This document shows positions 13,798 to 14,741 of a DNA stretch of 14,741 nt, piece after piece (position 1 is the stretch's first letter; the number at the start of each line of letters is the position of its first letter). The stretch comes from Hellea balneolensis (GTDB taxonomy: Bacteria; Pseudomonadota; Alphaproteobacteria; Caulobacterales; Maricaulaceae), in contig QIKS01000241.1 in NCBI GenBank assembly GCA_003233025.1, positions 1 through 14,741 of the forward strand, in the 5' to 3' direction. The position numbers and the translations under genes are program-made. The notes beneath the pieces are model-generated. The model saw nothing but the letters and a program-made list of their open reading frames with translations. It had not been told where the DNA came from and did no database searches.

Positions 13798-14741
13798 TAT
13801 TCGCGCCCGAAATTGAATTTCAAAACTGGGATCGGGCGCGCCGGCTGCCATTATGCCCTTTGGATTAAGGCAAATAAATGTAACATTGGGGTCATAGCCA
13901 GCGCTGGGGGTATAATTACAGGCGGCAAAATTGGCAGGCTGAATAGGCCCGTCGAAAAATCTGGCGTCGCTGCCAAAAGAAAAAGTCAGGGCGCTGCCGC
14001 TGTCAATACCAATAACAGGATCGCTTAGCGGCCCTCCATCATCAATATCCCCATTAAAAAATTCAACCTCGCTGGGCATGCTGTCAATAATAACAACACT
14101 GTCATTGTCCGCAGGGCCATTGCCTGAATTGGTAAAAACAATAGAATAAATCACATCATTACCGGGCACGGCATATAGGCCGGCGGCAAAAGGATCAAAA
14201 ACCGTCAAGGTTTTTTGCGCGCTTAGAACGGCGGCAGTTGGCAAACAAAAATTCACGTCATAAATGGCAATTCCTTGATTTCCCGGATCGGCTGGTGCGC
14301 CGGAACCATTGCCATAAACAATGGTAACACGATCAACAGACGCAGAAAACTGCAATGTCATATTGCCATTAGCCTGGGTTGGGGTCGAGCCTGCATTGCC
14401 TGTGACCACATTGCCCGAAGCACTGTTGGAAGTTGAAGTAAATAGAGTTACGGGGACACTCGATCCACTTAAACTGCCAGTAACCGTAATTTGATCTTCA
14501 AATTGGCCTGCCCCATTATCGATATCAAAAAGAGTTAATTGAAATTGACTGACACCAATACCGGGGCTGCCGACAGCCAATGTGATGGTCGTGGCACTGG
14601 AAATCGTTGGCGGATTACGCAAAAAATGCAAGCTTTGCTCGCCAGGAACGATACCGCCCGTATTATTGATGGCCAGAGCGGGCGTCTGGCCACCAAATAC
14701 TGGATCGTTTAAAAGCGTTGTATCGGGGTCGGTTATGATAA
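13792..14741 (-). CDS. DUF11-type surface or secreted protein, C-terminal part (partial)
   Basis: The frame is open from the right edge to a TAG at 13792-13794, giving 316 full codons. A TTG at 14631 is in frame, but the 36 codons before it are also open and protein-like (for example DPVFGGQTPALAINNTGG), so the gene is taken as truncated by the window. The first part in the window is a beta-rich region with FDIDNG and DRVTIVYGNG patterns, like jelly-roll domains of large exoproteins. The second (from about 165 residues before the end) matches the DUF11 conserved-repeat pattern: GNDVIYSIVFTNSGNGPADN followed by DSMPSEVEFF. It ends FRARIK without a visible sorting signal or membrane anchor. Such proteins are usually exported and surface-linked; the export signal would be outside the window. 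Low Lys and high Gly, Ser, Asp, Thr content supports an extracellular protein. Confidence 0.75.
   Translation of the reverse strand, partial: IITDPDTTLLNDPVFGGQTPALAINNTGGIVPGEQSLHFLRNPPTISSATTITLAVGSPGIGVSQFQLTLFDIDNGAGQFEDQITVTGSLSGSSVPVTLFTSTSNSASGNVVTGNAGSTPTQANGNMTLQFSASVDRVTIVYGNGSGAPADPGNQGIAIYDVNFCLPTAAVLSAQKTLTVFDPFAAGLYAVPGNDVIYSIVFTNSGNGPADNDSVVIIDSMPSEVEFFNGDIDDGGPLSDPVIGIDSGSALTFSFGSDARFFDGPIQPANFAACNYTPSAGYDPNVTFICLNPKGIMAAGAPDPSFEIQFRARIK

Noticed and set aside
13492..14028. 178-codon plus-strand ORF
   Set aside because: It is antisense to both the start of the glutamate dehydrogenase gene and the end of the DUF11 gene, crosses their intergenic gap and has no domain-like sequence.

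Overview
The window looks like a piece of an alphaproteobacterial chromosome. The reasons are a 1610-residue NAD-dependent glutamate dehydrogenase of the large 180-kDa type, a sphingolipid gene set ordered like the Caulobacter ceramide genes, and a moderate, roughly 50-55 % GC content in the genes. Species cannot be told from the sequence alone. No rRNA, tRNA, CRISPR array, transposase or integrase was seen.

Layout, left to right. (1) Positions 2-415 (+) hold the 3' end of a lower-GC gene whose product resembles the C-terminal beta-rich part of phage structural proteins. (2) Positions 452-2208 (+) form a two-gene unit: a histone-deacetylase-superfamily deacetylase overlapping by 4 bp with prmA, the ribosomal protein L11 methyltransferase. 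(3) Convergent to prmA lies a 47-residue arginine-rich small protein gene (2289-2432, -). It has a strong Shine-Dalgarno sequence and its own minus-strand terminator (2207-2237). (4) A 217-bp divergent intergenic region with two abutting inverted repeats leads into an M24 aminopeptidase P (2650-4461, +). (5) Converging on it from the right is a tightly packed minus-strand cluster for bacterial sphingolipid synthesis: aasR (fatty-acyl-AMP ligase), cerR (SDR reductase), acpR (acyl carrier protein) and spt (serine palmitoyltransferase). (6) Upstream on the same strand is the large glutamate dehydrogenase (8878-13710). (7) At the right edge is the C-terminal part of a DUF11-type surface protein (13792-14741, -).

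How the genes work together: by analogy with Caulobacter, AasR activates a fatty acid as acyl-AMP and loads AcpR. Spt condenses acyl-AcpR with serine to 3-ketosphinganine. A bacterial ceramide synthase, not encoded in this window, N-acylates it, and CerR reduces the 3-keto group. The cluster is coupled by short overlaps (aasR/cerR, cerR/acpR). The acpR-spt junction carries a notable ~19-bp repeat: four copies of the ACP C-terminal codons, each followed within one codon by a stop. The last copy runs into the Shine-Dalgarno sequence of spt.

The points most worth a second look are the acpR-spt repeat, the unlisted small basic protein gene with its terminator, and the compound inverted repeats in front of the aminopeptidase gene.
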